In this document: positions 1-9,722 of the stretch, piece after piece
How positions within the stretch are numbered: position 1 is the first letter of the stretch
Layout of the letters: every line of letters starts with the position of its first letter
Assembly (NCBI RefSeq): GCF_007860095.1
Contig: NZ_SJPT01000006.1
Span: forward strand, 62,001-126,000
Reading direction: 5' to 3'
Length of the DNA: 64,000 bases
Source: Novipirellula galeiformis
GTDB taxonomy: Bacteria > Planctomycetota > Planctomycetia > Pirellulales > Pirellulaceae
The notes under the pieces: model-generated
What the model was told of the DNA's origin: nothing
What the model saw: only the letters and a program-made list of their open reading frames with translations
Database searches by the model: none
Position numbers and translations under genes: made by a program

Positions 1-105
1 ACAGACGCCAAAAAAGGCGAATAAAACGGTAGCCCCCATCCACAAGGGAGCGAACACGACCAGAACGTTGCGAACGTGTTTCCACGGAATCGGAGCAGCT
101 GACAT
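1..105 (-). CDS. N-terminal fragment of a membrane protein, cut by the window edge
   Basis: An ATG at 105 on the minus strand opens a frame that runs off the left edge, so only the first 35 residues are visible. After a short polar start (MSAAPIPWKHVRN) there is one strongly hydrophobic segment at about residues 14-34, consistent with a membrane anchor or first transmembrane helix. This layout occurs in polysaccharide chain-length determinant (Wzz/GumC) proteins, but far too little is present to assign a family. It is oriented with the small gene at 252-584. No clear Shine-Dalgarno sequence is seen. Confidence 0.55.
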   Translation of the reverse strand, partial: MSAAPIPWKHVRNVLVVFAPLWMGATVLFAFFGVC

Positions 106-251
106 AACGAGTCTCAACGTGAAAGTTTTTAAACACTACTTAAAAACTTAGGTCTCAATTAATGCCACGATGAAAAAACGAGTGCAAAAAGAGCAAACAT
201 CCAGCAGAGATTCGCGACCGCATGACCGCGTGAGGGACGATTCCCACGCGA

Positions 252-584
252 CTAGGCCAACGCCGGTTGGTCCGTGTAGAGATCGAGCAATTGGCTTTGC
301 ACCTTCACCGCGCGAAGCAAGATCCACAATTGATCGGGGGTAAAGGAAATCGGCCCGCTGTTACACAATTGTTCCAATTCATCGGCGACCGCGGCATGTT
401 GATCCGCCGCGGCTTCGAGACGAAAACTTGCATTCTTCCAAGCTCGCATCAACGATGCTTCTTCGGCCAACTCTCGAGTATCCGTGGTTTGGGTCAAGAT
501 CAACAGACTCAACCGCGCCACCTCCGCAGGAGGCAATTCGGGGTGAATGGCATTAATTCGCTGGGCGAGTTCGTGACAAGTCAT
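252..584 (-). CDS. Small helical hypothetical protein
   Basis: The frame encodes 110 residues from an ATG at 584. The sequence is acidic to neutral, rich in Ala, Leu and Glu, with no signal peptide, no membrane segment and no cysteine-rich motif, and should fold as a helical bundle. I do not recognise the family. A central stretch (about 35-75) looks amphipathic. It lies 146 bp upstream of the gene cut by the window edge on the same strand, so the two may be cotranscribed. Amino-acid composition is convincing for a real protein, but no ribosome binding site is visible before the ATG. Confidence 0.6.
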   Translation of the reverse strand: MTCHELAQRINAIHPELPPAEVARLSLLILTQTTDTRELAEEASLMRAWKNASFRLEAAADQHAAVADELEQLCNSGPISFTPDQLWILLRAVKVQSQLLDLYTDQPALA

Positions 585-1142
585 GAGAGATTAATTTCTG
601 TCCAAACGGCTTGAAGTTGAACGCACGGTCCACCTCAACGTTTGGTCAAGGAATGGGCTTGACGATGATTACACGGCAATTCGATCGCTCCTTGCACCCT
701 CGAACACCACGGCCCCCCGACGTGCTCGTTACAACAGAACGAATTACAAAACCCTAGGTCACGTTCGTACACGAAGCAAGAAATTTTCAAAAACGGGTCT
801 TCGATCCTATCCCAATAGGGATTGAGGAGATTAGCCGTAGGTTAGCGAAGCGCCCGCTGCGCAATGCGAGAGTGCAAAATCGCTTTCGCCCCTGACGGGG
901 GCGTCGCCCGGTTGTCTGCGACCCTTTCTGGGGCAATCCAGAGGTTGGCTTAGGTTTTCCGGTCGAGTTCGCTACCCTCAAACCACCCGCTAATTGCTGA
1001 AATCCCGCTCGGCATTGGGCTCAAAAAAGAAGTGGTGGATAAAGCACGGCCAAGGGCTCGGCCCCTTTGTTAGGCGCACGCGCTGGATGCGAACAATCGG
1101 TCGGGCCGTGTGCTCTACTCAATCTCTAATGACTCGTGGTCT
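585..1142. other. Gene-free interval, 558 bp
   Basis: I see no convincing gene here. A possible 64-codon minus-strand frame (787-981) has an Arg/Lys/Ser/Gly-rich composition with no recognisable fold and sits in a stretch of short inverted GC-rich words such as gacgggggcgtc (895-906). I treat it as non-coding. The interval lies between two minus-strand genes, so it must hold the 3' end of the dehydrogenase/HEAT/cytochrome transcript and probably the promoter of the 252-584 gene, neither of which I can pinpoint. Confidence 0.4.
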
Positions 1143-4100
1143 CTAATGCCCCGCCGCGGCCGGAGACTTATCTTTCAGGCTCGCTAGATAGGCGACCAGA
1201 TCACGTAGCTCGCGTGCGGAGAGCTGTTTAATCAAGTCGGCGGGCATCGCAGATTTCCCTGAACGACGGGCGACGATTTGCGTTTGATCGATTCGTTTCA
1301 AGACGCCATCGCTTTGGATGACTTCGATCACCTCATCGCTTTCCGATTTCACGATGCCCGTGACCACTTGCCCGTCTTCGTCCGCAATCACTGCGGTTTC
1401 AAAGCCTTTGGCAATCGCGGCATTAGGTAAACAAATCGACTCAAGCAAATAGCGTGCATCTTTGTCGCTACCAATCGTCGTCAGATTGGGGCCGACCTCG
1501 CCTCCGGTGCGATCGACTTTGTGGCATCGCACACACGACAACTCGGTCTTGGCAAAGAGTCGTTTTCCCTTGGCGACGTTGCCACCGTGGAGCGACAACA
1601 ACCATTTGCCAAGCGGATCGTTTTCCGCAAGCGACGTTTGAAACTGCTTTAAATTCGCTGCCACCGTATCGGGCAACTTGCCCTGGGCGAGCAACGACTC
1701 GGCAGCCTCGACCACATTCAATTGCACTTCGGGCTGGAGCGTCCCCGCTAAATAGCTCTGGAGCGCAGCTTGAATCGCTTCGCTGGCACGCGGATCGGTC
1801 GATTGTGCCAACGTGTCCCAGGCAATGCGTTGGAGCGACGCGTTGCGGCTTTGCGTGGCGGCAATCATCACTTCGATCGAAGCGGCAAGGTCATGCTCGG
1901 CGAGCACTCGCAGCGCTGCTTCGGCGAGCGCGTCGGCGGGCACTAAACGGGTCTCTTTGGCCAGTTTGACCGCATTGGCAGGATCGAGTTTGGCTAAACC
2001 ACGCAGCGCCGATGCGCGAGCTCGAGCCGCTTGATTGGCATCATTAACACGCGTCACCAAGGCAGGTGCAATTTTCTTGACCCCCAGCTTCGAAGCGACC
2101 TCGATCGCTTTTTCGCGAACGTTTTCGCTGGACATCATCAACGTATCGATATGGGCATCCAACGCGGCGACGGGATCCGTTGCGGCCCGTTCCCCTAACG
2201 GACGAATGTCGTTGAGCACACGGTCGCGAGGGTCCGATTGGTCCCATTTCATTAGCACATCGAGGGCCTCTAATCGCATCGCTTCGGGTGAGGTCAACCG
2301 CGAGGCAAACTTGGCTAACGCGGTTGCTGACGCGGCCGTCCCGAGCTGATAATTGGCGTTGATCACGCGTCGCAGCAGCGGCAAATTCGCCGATGGTTTT
2401 TCGATCAATGCCGCCAACGAACCGAGCGCCACCGGGATCGGTTCGTCATGAATCGCACGCGCCGCTTCTAAGGCCACCAACGTGCTTTCATCCGCTAAAA
2501 ACTTGCTGACTTCGCCGCTCTTGATCCGCCGTAGGGCCACGACGGCACTTCGCCGCAGCGACTCATTTTCATGCTTGTGCAACTTCATAATCGACTCAGC
2601 CGAGCACGCACTCGTGAAAAAGACTTGGCCGGCATGCCGCAACACCGCATCTTGATTATTATTTTCAAGCATCATTTGGATCACCGCAGGCATGGCGGAT
2701 GACGCCTTCAATTTTGCCAACGCCATGGCCGCAAAATAACGCACGCGAGGAGATTCATCGGCTAACAAGGGGCTCAGCTCTGGTACCGATTCTTGGTCAC
2801 CTCGTTCGCCCAACACCTTCACAACCGCACCGCGAAGAACCGGATCGGTATCCGCCAGCAACGGCCGAAGCGCCGCCACGACCTCGGCTCTTTGGTCGTT
2901 GTTGACCCGCGCGATCTGGTCACTTCCCCAGATCGCATGCAGGCGTGCGAGCATCGTTTGTTTGGCATCCGTCGCAATCCCCAGCAACGACGCGGTATCG
3001 ACGCGGCGGGCGAGTTCCCATTGCGCTTCGAGTCGAATCCGTTGATCGAGATGACTCAAATCGAGGACCAAGTTCTGCGGGGTTCGTTGGGACCAATCGC
3101 TTGCCAGCACAGCGGAGACTTCGCGGACGATTTCGGAGTCGTGATGCTCTGGATCGGTCACGCGATAGATTCGGCCTTTCCCGGTACCACTCCATCCATC
3201 GACCCAATCGCTGACGTAGATTGCTCCATCGGGGCCGAAGGCAACGTCCGTTGCCAGCACCGACCAGACGGGGTTGGCCGGTTCGGTCAATTTGTAGGAC
3301 GCCCCTTGGCGGTTCAACTTGAACGAGCGCACCCCGCTGAGGCCCGACGAACCCACAAAGTCACAAACCAGAAACGAGTCCTTCAGTTCGTCGCCAAATC
3401 CGGTGCCGGGATAGTACGCCAAACCGCTCGGTCCATCGGTAAAATTGGCGATCGCGGGAACGATATAGGCGGCTTGCTCGGGATGCAACGGTTCCCATAA
3501 ACGGTCCTCGTTGTAAGGACCGCGCGTGGGCAAATATTGGTAATACATCCGCCATCCGTAGTCGCCTTTCTCGAGCAAATGAAAGACTTTGGCTTTGTCG
3601 CCACTGTCGCTGTTGTTGTCGACGGTGAACCAATCGCCAAGTTCATTGAAGGCCAACTCCTGGGGGTTGCGTAGACCGCTACAGAAAACCTCCAACCCGC
3701 TGCCGTCGGGCTCACAGCGGAACACAGCCCCCTCGGCCGGATTAGCAAGTACTTTTCCATCCCCCGTGGTGACGTGATAACCGCGGTCACCGATCGAAAA
3801 ATAGATGCGTCCATCGGGCCCCATCACCAATCCGTGTAGGTCGTGGCCGCGAAAGGCCACGCGCACCCCGTAGCCATCGGACAAGGCGACGCGTTGATCC
3901 GACACGCCGTCGTTGTCGTCGTCGGTCAGCTTCCAAAGACGTGGAATGCAGGTATAGAAGACCTCGTTGCCACGGACCAAAACGCCCGCTCCGGTCCCTT
4001 CCTCCAAATGATTAAAGCCGCTAGCAAAAAGATCACTGCGATCGGCTCGACCGTCGCCGTTGGAATCGACCAACCGTCGAATCCGATCATCGTGTTGAGC

Positions 4101-4589
4101 ATAGGTGATCGCCGCATCACCCAGCAGCGAGCGGTGATAGTTGATCCGATCTTGGACCGTTTTGGCCGACAAATCGGCTAATACCCACTCGTCGTTGTGG
4201 CTTCGATTATCGGTCACCCCTCGATCTTGTCGAAACGATTCGCACAGAAACAATCTGCCCTGATGATCGATATCAAACGAGACCACATTGGCAACCAACG
4301 GTTCCGCCGCAAATAAATCGATCGTCCAACCCTGCTTGACTGCGATCCCCTGCATCGATTGAGCGGCTTCGTCCGAAGCTTCGGCCACTTCCGGCTCAAG
4401 GGGTTGGGTCGCGGTTGCTTCCAAGGCATTGACGATCGGATTCAGACCCAAGCCGATGACACACCCGAAGATCGCAAGCAGTGAGATTGAATATTTAAAC
4501 GATTTCAAGGCGGTCTCATTCAAGCAGAAAGTGTAGGATGGATTCCCGATAGACCTAAGATAGCCGGATCGACCCAAACCTGGCAACAT
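1143..4589 (-). CDS. PVC-type secreted dehydrogenase-like/HEAT/cytochrome c fusion protein
   Basis: The protein is up to 1148 residues. In order it has a signal peptide, an N-terminal beta-propeller of the planctomycete/verrucomicrobial putative membrane-bound dehydrogenase type (about 75-490, beginning GWTIDLFAAEPLVANV), an alpha-helical HEAT-like region (about 500-960), and a C-terminal c-type haem domain with one CxxCH motif (CVRCH, residues 1019-1023) and a likely axial Met in the segment KSAMPADL. Such proteins are exported, probably to the periplasm, and are thought to oxidise sugars or other alcohols and pass electrons to the haem. The substrate is unknown. A hydrophobic core preceded by LKSFKYS suggests the true start may be the TTG at 4508; the extra 27 residues from the ATG at 4589 look non-coding. 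It stands alone, divergent from the gene at 4666. Confidence 0.9.
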   Translation of the reverse strand: MLPGLGRSGYLRSIGNPSYTFCLNETALKSFKYSISLLAIFGCVIGLGLNPIVNALEATATQPLEPEVAEASDEAAQSMQGIAVKQGWTIDLFAAEPLVANVVSFDIDHQGRLFLCESFRQDRGVTDNRSHNDEWVLADLSAKTVQDRINYHRSLLGDAAITYAQHDDRIRRLVDSNGDGRADRSDLFASGFNHLEEGTGAGVLVRGNEVFYTCIPRLWKLTDDDNDGVSDQRVALSDGYGVRVAFRGHDLHGLVMGPDGRIYFSIGDRGYHVTTGDGKVLANPAEGAVFRCEPDGSGLEVFCSGLRNPQELAFNELGDWFTVDNNSDSGDKAKVFHLLEKGDYGWRMYYQYLPTRGPYNEDRLWEPLHPEQAAYIVPAIANFTDGPSGLAYYPGTGFGDELKDSFLVCDFVGSSGLSGVRSFKLNRQGASYKLTEPANPVWSVLATDVAFGPDGAIYVSDWVDGWSGTGKGRIYRVTDPEHHDSEIVREVSAVLASDWSQRTPQNLVLDLSHLDQRIRLEAQWELARRVDTASLLGIATDAKQTMLARLHAIWGSDQIARVNNDQRAEVVAALRPLLADTDPVLRGAVVKVLGERGDQESVPELSPLLADESPRVRYFAAMALAKLKASSAMPAVIQMMLENNNQDAVLRHAGQVFFTSACSAESIMKLHKHENESLRRSAVVALRRIKSGEVSKFLADESTLVALEAARAIHDEPIPVALGSLAALIEKPSANLPLLRRVINANYQLGTAASATALAKFASRLTSPEAMRLEALDVLMKWDQSDPRDRVLNDIRPLGERAATDPVAALDAHIDTLMMSSENVREKAIEVASKLGVKKIAPALVTRVNDANQAARARASALRGLAKLDPANAVKLAKETRLVPADALAEAALRVLAEHDLAASIEVMIAATQSRNASLQRIAWDTLAQSTDPRASEAIQAALQSYLAGTLQPEVQLNVVEAAESLLAQGKLPDTVAANLKQFQTSLAENDPLGKWLLSLHGGNVAKGKRLFAKTELSCVRCHKVDRTGGEVGPNLTTIGSDKDARYLLESICLPNAAIAKGFETAVIADEDGQVVTGIVKSESDEVIEVIQSDGVLKRIDQTQIVARRSGKSAMPADLIKQLSARELRDLVAYLASLKDKSPAAAGH

Positions 4590-4665
4590 TTACGGGCCAT
4601 TTGTTTCGGAAAACCACCAGCGATTCCCCCATTTTTGCTGCATTTCGGAGGTGCGAGTCAACGCG

Positions 4666-5202
4666 ATGAAAGACGATTCGAGCGAGACACAACGCACCCC
4701 GAACGGGGATCAAATCGGTCGAGCGGGGGTGTCAACAAACGACTCCGCTAGCGATGCAAATCGAATCGTGATCGCAGCGTTGGTGACGCAAGATTCCACG
4801 GACTCTCCCGACTCGACTCATTCGGCCCCAACGGCTCAACCGGCTGCGTCCACGAACTCGGTGGGGGGAACGGCATCGTCAGGAGAGCAGCAAATCCGTG
4901 TGGGTTCGCCGTTTGCAACCGAGCCCGAACCGAATCCGCAGGCGGTTCAGGCCGAAGATATCTATTTCCAAGCGACACCGCTCCGCTACACCTCGATCGG
5001 TGCGGTGGTCGCGGCGACGATGGTCGTATTCTTCGCGGTAGCCGCGACCGCTTGGTTTCCCGTTGGGGGGACGATGATCGCGGGACTGGGGTGTCTGCTC
5101 AGCATCCTCGGGCTGTACTCGCACTTACGCGTCCCGGCTGCCGGTTTGTTAGCCGTGCATCTCGTCTTGTTTGTCACCAGCTATAGCCGGATCCTCGCTT
5201 GA
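4666..5202 (+). CDS. Small membrane protein with disordered acidic N-terminus
   Basis: From the ATG at 4666 the product is 178 residues. The first 100 or so are polar and low-complexity, rich in Ser, Thr, Asp, Ala and Pro and probably disordered. The rest holds about three hydrophobic segments (TSIGAVVAATMVVFFAVAA, FPVGGTMIAGLGCLLSILGL and VPAAGLLAVHLVLFV), so the protein is probably an inner-membrane protein with a long cytoplasmic tail. GGAGG at 4647-4651 lies 14 bp before the ATG; a GTG at 4651 overlaps it and would add five residues. I do not recognise a family. It is divergent from the large dehydrogenase-like gene. Confidence 0.7.
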   Translation: MKDDSSETQRTPNGDQIGRAGVSTNDSASDANRIVIAALVTQDSTDSPDSTHSAPTAQPAASTNSVGGTASSGEQQIRVGSPFATEPEPNPQAVQAEDIYFQATPLRYTSIGAVVAATMVVFFAVAATAWFPVGGTMIAGLGCLLSILGLYSHLRVPAAGLLAVHLVLFVTSYSRILA

Positions 5203-5355
5203 GGTGAGGGCTTCGTTTGCCGCGTTTCGAAGTGGCATGTCTTCCACCCCTCGAAGCGTGAACGAGTACATTGCTGGGAAAACGAGTGCATTGCCGGGAA
5301 AAACAGCAAACTCGCAACTTCAAAACGGACGCATCGGGGTTGGGGAACCCCCGGC

Positions 5356-6450
5356 TCAGTCTTGAATTCCCGCCAATTCGCACAGGTAGGCTTGAGTGAC
5401 CGGTTGCGGACAACTCCAGACCAGAAAAAACAGCGCTTCGCGACACCACTTGCCGACGGGGTGCCCTTGGACGTAGCCCGCCCCTTTGGCCGCAGTCAAT
5501 GCGGCTTGAGTGGATCGCAGTGCCATGCGGTTTGCTCGCCCTCGAAGTTCCGCCGCATCACAGCTCGTGTCGCCTGATGCCGCGTGAATCAAGTCGTTTG
5601 CAAGCAACTTCACCTCGGATTGCATCTCGTTAGCCACGCTTTGCAATTCAGGCCGCTTGTTGGCTTCGCCGGCAAGAAAGTCCACGGCGGCGGTCGAGAG
5701 CCCGATTGCCAGGGTCGATGTTTGCAGCCCCCCCGTACCGGCTCCGCTGCCCGTCCGCATCACATTTTCGATCGGTCCGGCAATCAACATGGAGGCATCG
5801 ATTTGAACCTGATCAAAGACAAGTTTATCAGTACAGCTGGCCGATAACGCGACCAATTCGGTGCCGGGAAAAGGATCAACACCGGGTAGCGATCGCGGGA
5901 CGGCGGCCAACAATTCTCGGCCATCGTCCAAGCTCGCTCCGACCACGTAGACATCCCCGTGCGGGACTCCCGTCACCCAAGGCGACATGCCGTTGAGCAC
6001 AAAGCCGTCTGCATTCTCGGTCGCCAATAAAACGGGTTTCGCGAGGTGCCGTCGACTCGTCGTCAAATGGCTGATCCCGACTGTCCCAAAGGCCTCTCCG
6101 GCGACCAATTTTTCCAGCCACCGCGAGGCTGGCGTTGGATTCTCGCTGCCAGCAATCCGCCGCATCGCGCCCACCAATTGGGTGATCACAAAGGTGGTCG
6201 TTAAATCGGCTGCCGACAATTGTAGGTAGCCGCGAGTTTGATCCTCATCACTCCACCCCAAACCGCCCGATGACGGCGGCAAGAACCAGCGGTAGACGCC
6301 TGCATCGGCGCACGCGCGGAGCGCTTCGGCGGGCCAATCGGACACGCCATTCCAGCGCAGCGACCACTGGCGTAGCGTCTCGCACAGTTGATGCATCGAC
6401 TTGTCACTCGGCGAGCAGATCAAGGAAGAGGTTGGCATCGACGTTGGCAA
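5356..6450 (-). CDS. Acyl-CoA dehydrogenase family flavoprotein
   Basis: The 364-residue product has the order of an acyl-CoA dehydrogenase: a helical N-terminal domain including an AGVYRWFLPPSSGGLGWS segment, a central beta domain with GTVGISHLTT and a WVTGVPHGDVYVV strand typical of this fold (FVTNA in classical members), and a helical C-terminal domain ending in a WCREALFFLVWSCPQPV segment. Members bind FAD and oxidise acyl-CoA or related substrates. I cannot place the catalytic Glu, the C-terminal domain is short, and the specificity is unknown. It lies downstream of glnE on the same strand with about 100 bp between them, so it might be read through from glnE, though there is no functional link. 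Confidence 0.8.
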   Translation of the reverse strand: MPTSMPTSSLICSPSDKSMHQLCETLRQWSLRWNGVSDWPAEALRACADAGVYRWFLPPSSGGLGWSDEDQTRGYLQLSAADLTTTFVITQLVGAMRRIAGSENPTPASRWLEKLVAGEAFGTVGISHLTTSRRHLAKPVLLATENADGFVLNGMSPWVTGVPHGDVYVVGASLDDGRELLAAVPRSLPGVDPFPGTELVALSASCTDKLVFDQVQIDASMLIAGPIENVMRTGSGAGTGGLQTSTLAIGLSTAAVDFLAGEANKRPELQSVANEMQSEVKLLANDLIHAASGDTSCDAAELRGRANRMALRSTQAALTAAKGAGYVQGHPVGKWCREALFFLVWSCPQPVTQAYLCELAGIQD

Positions 6451-6551
6451 TCAAGTGGGAGGAGAAGCGGGTACAGGTCAACAAACTCACGAATGGGCAA
6501 ACTTACGAACTGCAAACTCACAAATCGGCAGAATCACGTGGGACTCAACGT

Positions 6552-9500
6552 TTACGGACGGGCCAAAATTTGATTGAACAGTCGGCGGTTCCGCTGACGC
6601 GTTTGGCTACATGCCGCTTGAATCATCTTGGGATCCTTCTCGTGCATCAGAAAGGCTAGATTTTCCATCGCAGCATCCTGTTCGGGCAGCGCGTGCCGCT
6701 GAGGTGTTTTCATCAATCGCAAATTGATTTCGACTCCGCGAAGGGTTTGGTAGCCGGCGATCAACTGCAGCGCTTCGTGTTGGGGAAGATGGCCTGCGGC
6801 GGCCAGTCGTTCCAGCGAAATCGTCGTGTTGGAGTGTACAATTTTTGGCGATTCAGCGGCATGTTTTAGGGTCAACATCTGGGCGACAAACTCCACATCG
6901 ACCGTCCCTCCTTCACCTCGTTTTAGATTATCGGGGGTCGCGGTTTCTTGGATTCGCTGGCGAATCTGTTGGATCTCACTCACCATTTCCGGCTGCCATG
7001 GCGACTGAGTCAACAAACTCGCGATGGCCGAATCAAAACGTCGACGACTGGGTCGCGATCCAGAGATCGCACGTGCTTTACAGATCGCCAACCATTGCCA
7101 AAGGGGCGCGTGACGCTGCTCAAAGCGGTTGAGAAAGTCTACCGTTGAAACGGCAAAAACGCCTTCTTCTCCGCTCGGCCGTAGGCGTCCATCGAGTTCA
7201 TACAATCGCCCCTTAGGACCGGGCGCATTGACGCGTTGGATCACTCGTTGGGCGAGTTGATTAAAGAAACTGCGGTTGGTCGTCGTCGATCGCGGCCCCC
7301 CAACGCGGCGGCACGTTTCACCATCGGCGGAATAGAGGAAGACCACATCGAGGTCGCTGTGATAGTTAGGTTCACGTCCTCCCAATTTGCCAAGGGCAAC
7401 CGCAATCATCTCGGCCTTTTCCCCTTCGCTGTTCACCGGATCCCCGTACTGAGCCGCTAACCGCTCCTGTTCAAATTCGATCACACGGCGGAGACACGCT
7501 TCGGCCGTGTCACCGATCGCTTGTTGAGTGGAGGCCAACGATTCTTTGCCAAGAATGTTACGTACCCCAATCGTCAAATGAGCGCTTTGCTTGAAGCTAT
7601 GCAAGATCGGGTCGATCTCTTGGGCGCCGCGACACAGTTCAATCGATTGGCTGTCGAGTCGTTCTGCGGACGGTAAACGATCCATCAACAGCGAATCAAT
7701 CAACTCATCGATCATCCCTGGATTTTCAGTCAAGATCTCAACGAGGTACGGTGCCGCCGCCCCCAAACGCACCATCAATTGCATCGTGGGACGATTGGTG
7801 CCCAGCAATTCCCACAACGTCGCCTTGGCCCCAATCGAATCGGCAACACGCGTTAATGACGCAAGCGTTTGGTCGGGGTGAGGGGTGAGCGAAATTTCGG
7901 CGAGCAGCGCAGGAACCAGCTGTGCGAAAAAATGGCGGCAGCGGTGCGGTGACAGAAACGGAACCGATTCGCGGCTCAGCGCGATCAAATCCTCGAACGC
8001 TCGCGGTGGATCCGATAAACCGTGTTGAGACAAGACGTGCTCGATCGTCTCGGCGTTGGGATCGGGATCGAGCATCAGTTCGGTTTCCACAGCGACCGAC
8101 GAACCATCATCGGGCGCATCGAGCATCAAGTGGTTGATCATGCGACTATTGACGTCGAAGACTTCGTCCAATTGTTTGCGGAAACGATCGGCGTCCCCCT
8201 GTTTAGACTTGGCGTCACGGATTCCCAATTGCCACGCAATCCGCTGAGTCGAATCGCGGTCACCGGGGACTTGATTGTCAAGGCGTTCGAACATCACCGC
8301 GAGTTGATGTTGCAGACGACATAATCGCGCATGATTCTCGGATAACAGCGCCGCCTCTTGATGGGTGACGCATCCCGAGCGTTCCAGCGCGATCAACGCA
8401 TCATAGGTGTTCGCTTTGCGGACATCGGGCAAGCGATCGCCATGCAGCAGTTGCAGAAATTGGATCGTCCGCTGGATATCGCGTCGGCCCCCAGGTGCTT
8501 GCAAGACATTACACGCTCGCTGGCCCGCGTCTTCCTCACCGGCGGCGGTGGTGGACGATTCGGTTGACGAAACCGTACGACGTTCCAACTTATGCCGCAG
8601 CGTCCGTATTTCGGCTAAATCCGAACGGCTGATGAAACGTCGAAAGATCCACGGCTGCAATCGATCGAGGAACGCGTCCCCCAGCTCCCGAGAACCGGCA
8701 ACCACGCGTGCTTTGATAAACCCGAGCCGCTGCCAAATGCGCCCCGAGGTTTCAAACACACGCACCGCTTCAAAGGAACTACAGATCCGGGTCCCGGTTT
8801 CATACTTGGGGCTTTGACGAAGATCGATATTAAAACCTTCGTCAAAGCGATCCTCCGTCCGCAGCAATCGGATGAACTCAGTGACCAACAGGTCATAGAA
8901 TTCGCGATGCGTCACATTCCACGGATCGATCCGGTCATAAAGAAAGATCAAATTCAACGAGTCACCATAGCTCATCTCTTCGGCACCGAAGCTGCCGAGT
9001 GCAATCAGGGTGACTTGGGGTGTATTTCCGCTCGGCAACACTGGCGTGTCACGGATCGTGTCGAGATAGCGAATCAGAAAATCGAGACTCGCTTGGACAA
9101 CCGCATCGGTCACATACGTCAATTGGCGTCCCACTTTTTCGGGGACCATCGAGCGCACGAACTCGCCATAAATAATCCGGCTCGTGTGGCGGACCAAAAA
9201 GTCACGAATCCGCTGGGAAGCTTGCTCGAAATCGGTAATCTCACTCAAACTCGCCCGCAACTCTTCCACCAACCGCGAGCGATCGAGCGGTTGCCCATCC
9301 TGCGCGCAAAGGGTCTCGAAGGCATGCGGGTCGGCGATCAAACGCTCTCGCAACGTGGGGCTGGTGGCCAAGAGTTGCAGCAGTGCCGGGAGCGTTCTGG
9401 GATCGTTTTTAAATAACGCGAGTAACGTTTCAGCAGTCGTGGCCGACGCGATCATCCGCGCCAACCACTCCAGCATCGCATCGGGATTGTCCAGCTGAGG

Positions 9501-9722
9501 AAATTGCTCAATCAATTGCTCTCGCAACGCGGCAAGTAAATCGCCCGCAACCCCGCTTTGCCAAATCTGGTGGGCGTGTTGGCGTGCGACTTCGGGGGCT
9601 GCGAAGGTCGGTGAAGCAATCCACTCGAATTGATCTTGCATAGCTGGATTGGAATGGGGAGCGGCGTCCATGAGAGTGACGACCATCGGGCAGCAAGATG
9701 GAGGAACGCCGGGGGAAGGCAT
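6552..9722 (-). CDS. glnE: Glutamine synthetase adenylyltransferase/deadenylylase (GlnE)
   Basis: The product is 1056 residues, close to the usual 930-1000 of GlnE plus a short extension. GlnE attaches and removes AMP on glutamine synthetase to tune nitrogen assimilation. Two nucleotidyltransferase halves are recognisable. The C-terminal, adenylylating half keeps the motif LGKLGGREPNYHSDLDVVF with Asp790 and Asp792. The N-terminal, deadenylylating half has LGSFGAEEMSYGDSLNLIF, where the metal-binding Asp-x-Asp is replaced by Ser255-x-Asn257. So the C-terminal site looks intact and the N-terminal site looks eroded. The start is uncertain: ATGs at 9671 and 9641 are alternatives and none has a clear Shine-Dalgarno sequence. 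It is divergent from the sigma factor gene. Confidence 0.93.
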   Translation of the reverse strand: MPSPGVPPSCCPMVVTLMDAAPHSNPAMQDQFEWIASPTFAAPEVARQHAHQIWQSGVAGDLLAALREQLIEQFPQLDNPDAMLEWLARMIASATTAETLLALFKNDPRTLPALLQLLATSPTLRERLIADPHAFETLCAQDGQPLDRSRLVEELRASLSEITDFEQASQRIRDFLVRHTSRIIYGEFVRSMVPEKVGRQLTYVTDAVVQASLDFLIRYLDTIRDTPVLPSGNTPQVTLIALGSFGAEEMSYGDSLNLIFLYDRIDPWNVTHREFYDLLVTEFIRLLRTEDRFDEGFNIDLRQSPKYETGTRICSSFEAVRVFETSGRIWQRLGFIKARVVAGSRELGDAFLDRLQPWIFRRFISRSDLAEIRTLRHKLERRTVSSTESSTTAAGEEDAGQRACNVLQAPGGRRDIQRTIQFLQLLHGDRLPDVRKANTYDALIALERSGCVTHQEAALLSENHARLCRLQHQLAVMFERLDNQVPGDRDSTQRIAWQLGIRDAKSKQGDADRFRKQLDEVFDVNSRMINHLMLDAPDDGSSVAVETELMLDPDPNAETIEHVLSQHGLSDPPRAFEDLIALSRESVPFLSPHRCRHFFAQLVPALLAEISLTPHPDQTLASLTRVADSIGAKATLWELLGTNRPTMQLMVRLGAAAPYLVEILTENPGMIDELIDSLLMDRLPSAERLDSQSIELCRGAQEIDPILHSFKQSAHLTIGVRNILGKESLASTQQAIGDTAEACLRRVIEFEQERLAAQYGDPVNSEGEKAEMIAVALGKLGGREPNYHSDLDVVFLYSADGETCRRVGGPRSTTTNRSFFNQLAQRVIQRVNAPGPKGRLYELDGRLRPSGEEGVFAVSTVDFLNRFEQRHAPLWQWLAICKARAISGSRPSRRRFDSAIASLLTQSPWQPEMVSEIQQIRQRIQETATPDNLKRGEGGTVDVEFVAQMLTLKHAAESPKIVHSNTTISLERLAAAGHLPQHEALQLIAGYQTLRGVEINLRLMKTPQRHALPEQDAAMENLAFLMHEKDPKMIQAACSQTRQRNRRLFNQILARP

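Noticed and set aside
787-981. 64-codon minus-strand frame in the first gap
   Set aside because: Composition dominated by Arg, Lys, Ser and Gly, no ribosome binding site, and sits in GC-rich inverted words.
8814-9416. 200-codon plus-strand frame opposite glnE
   Set aside because: Shadow of glnE without any family signature.
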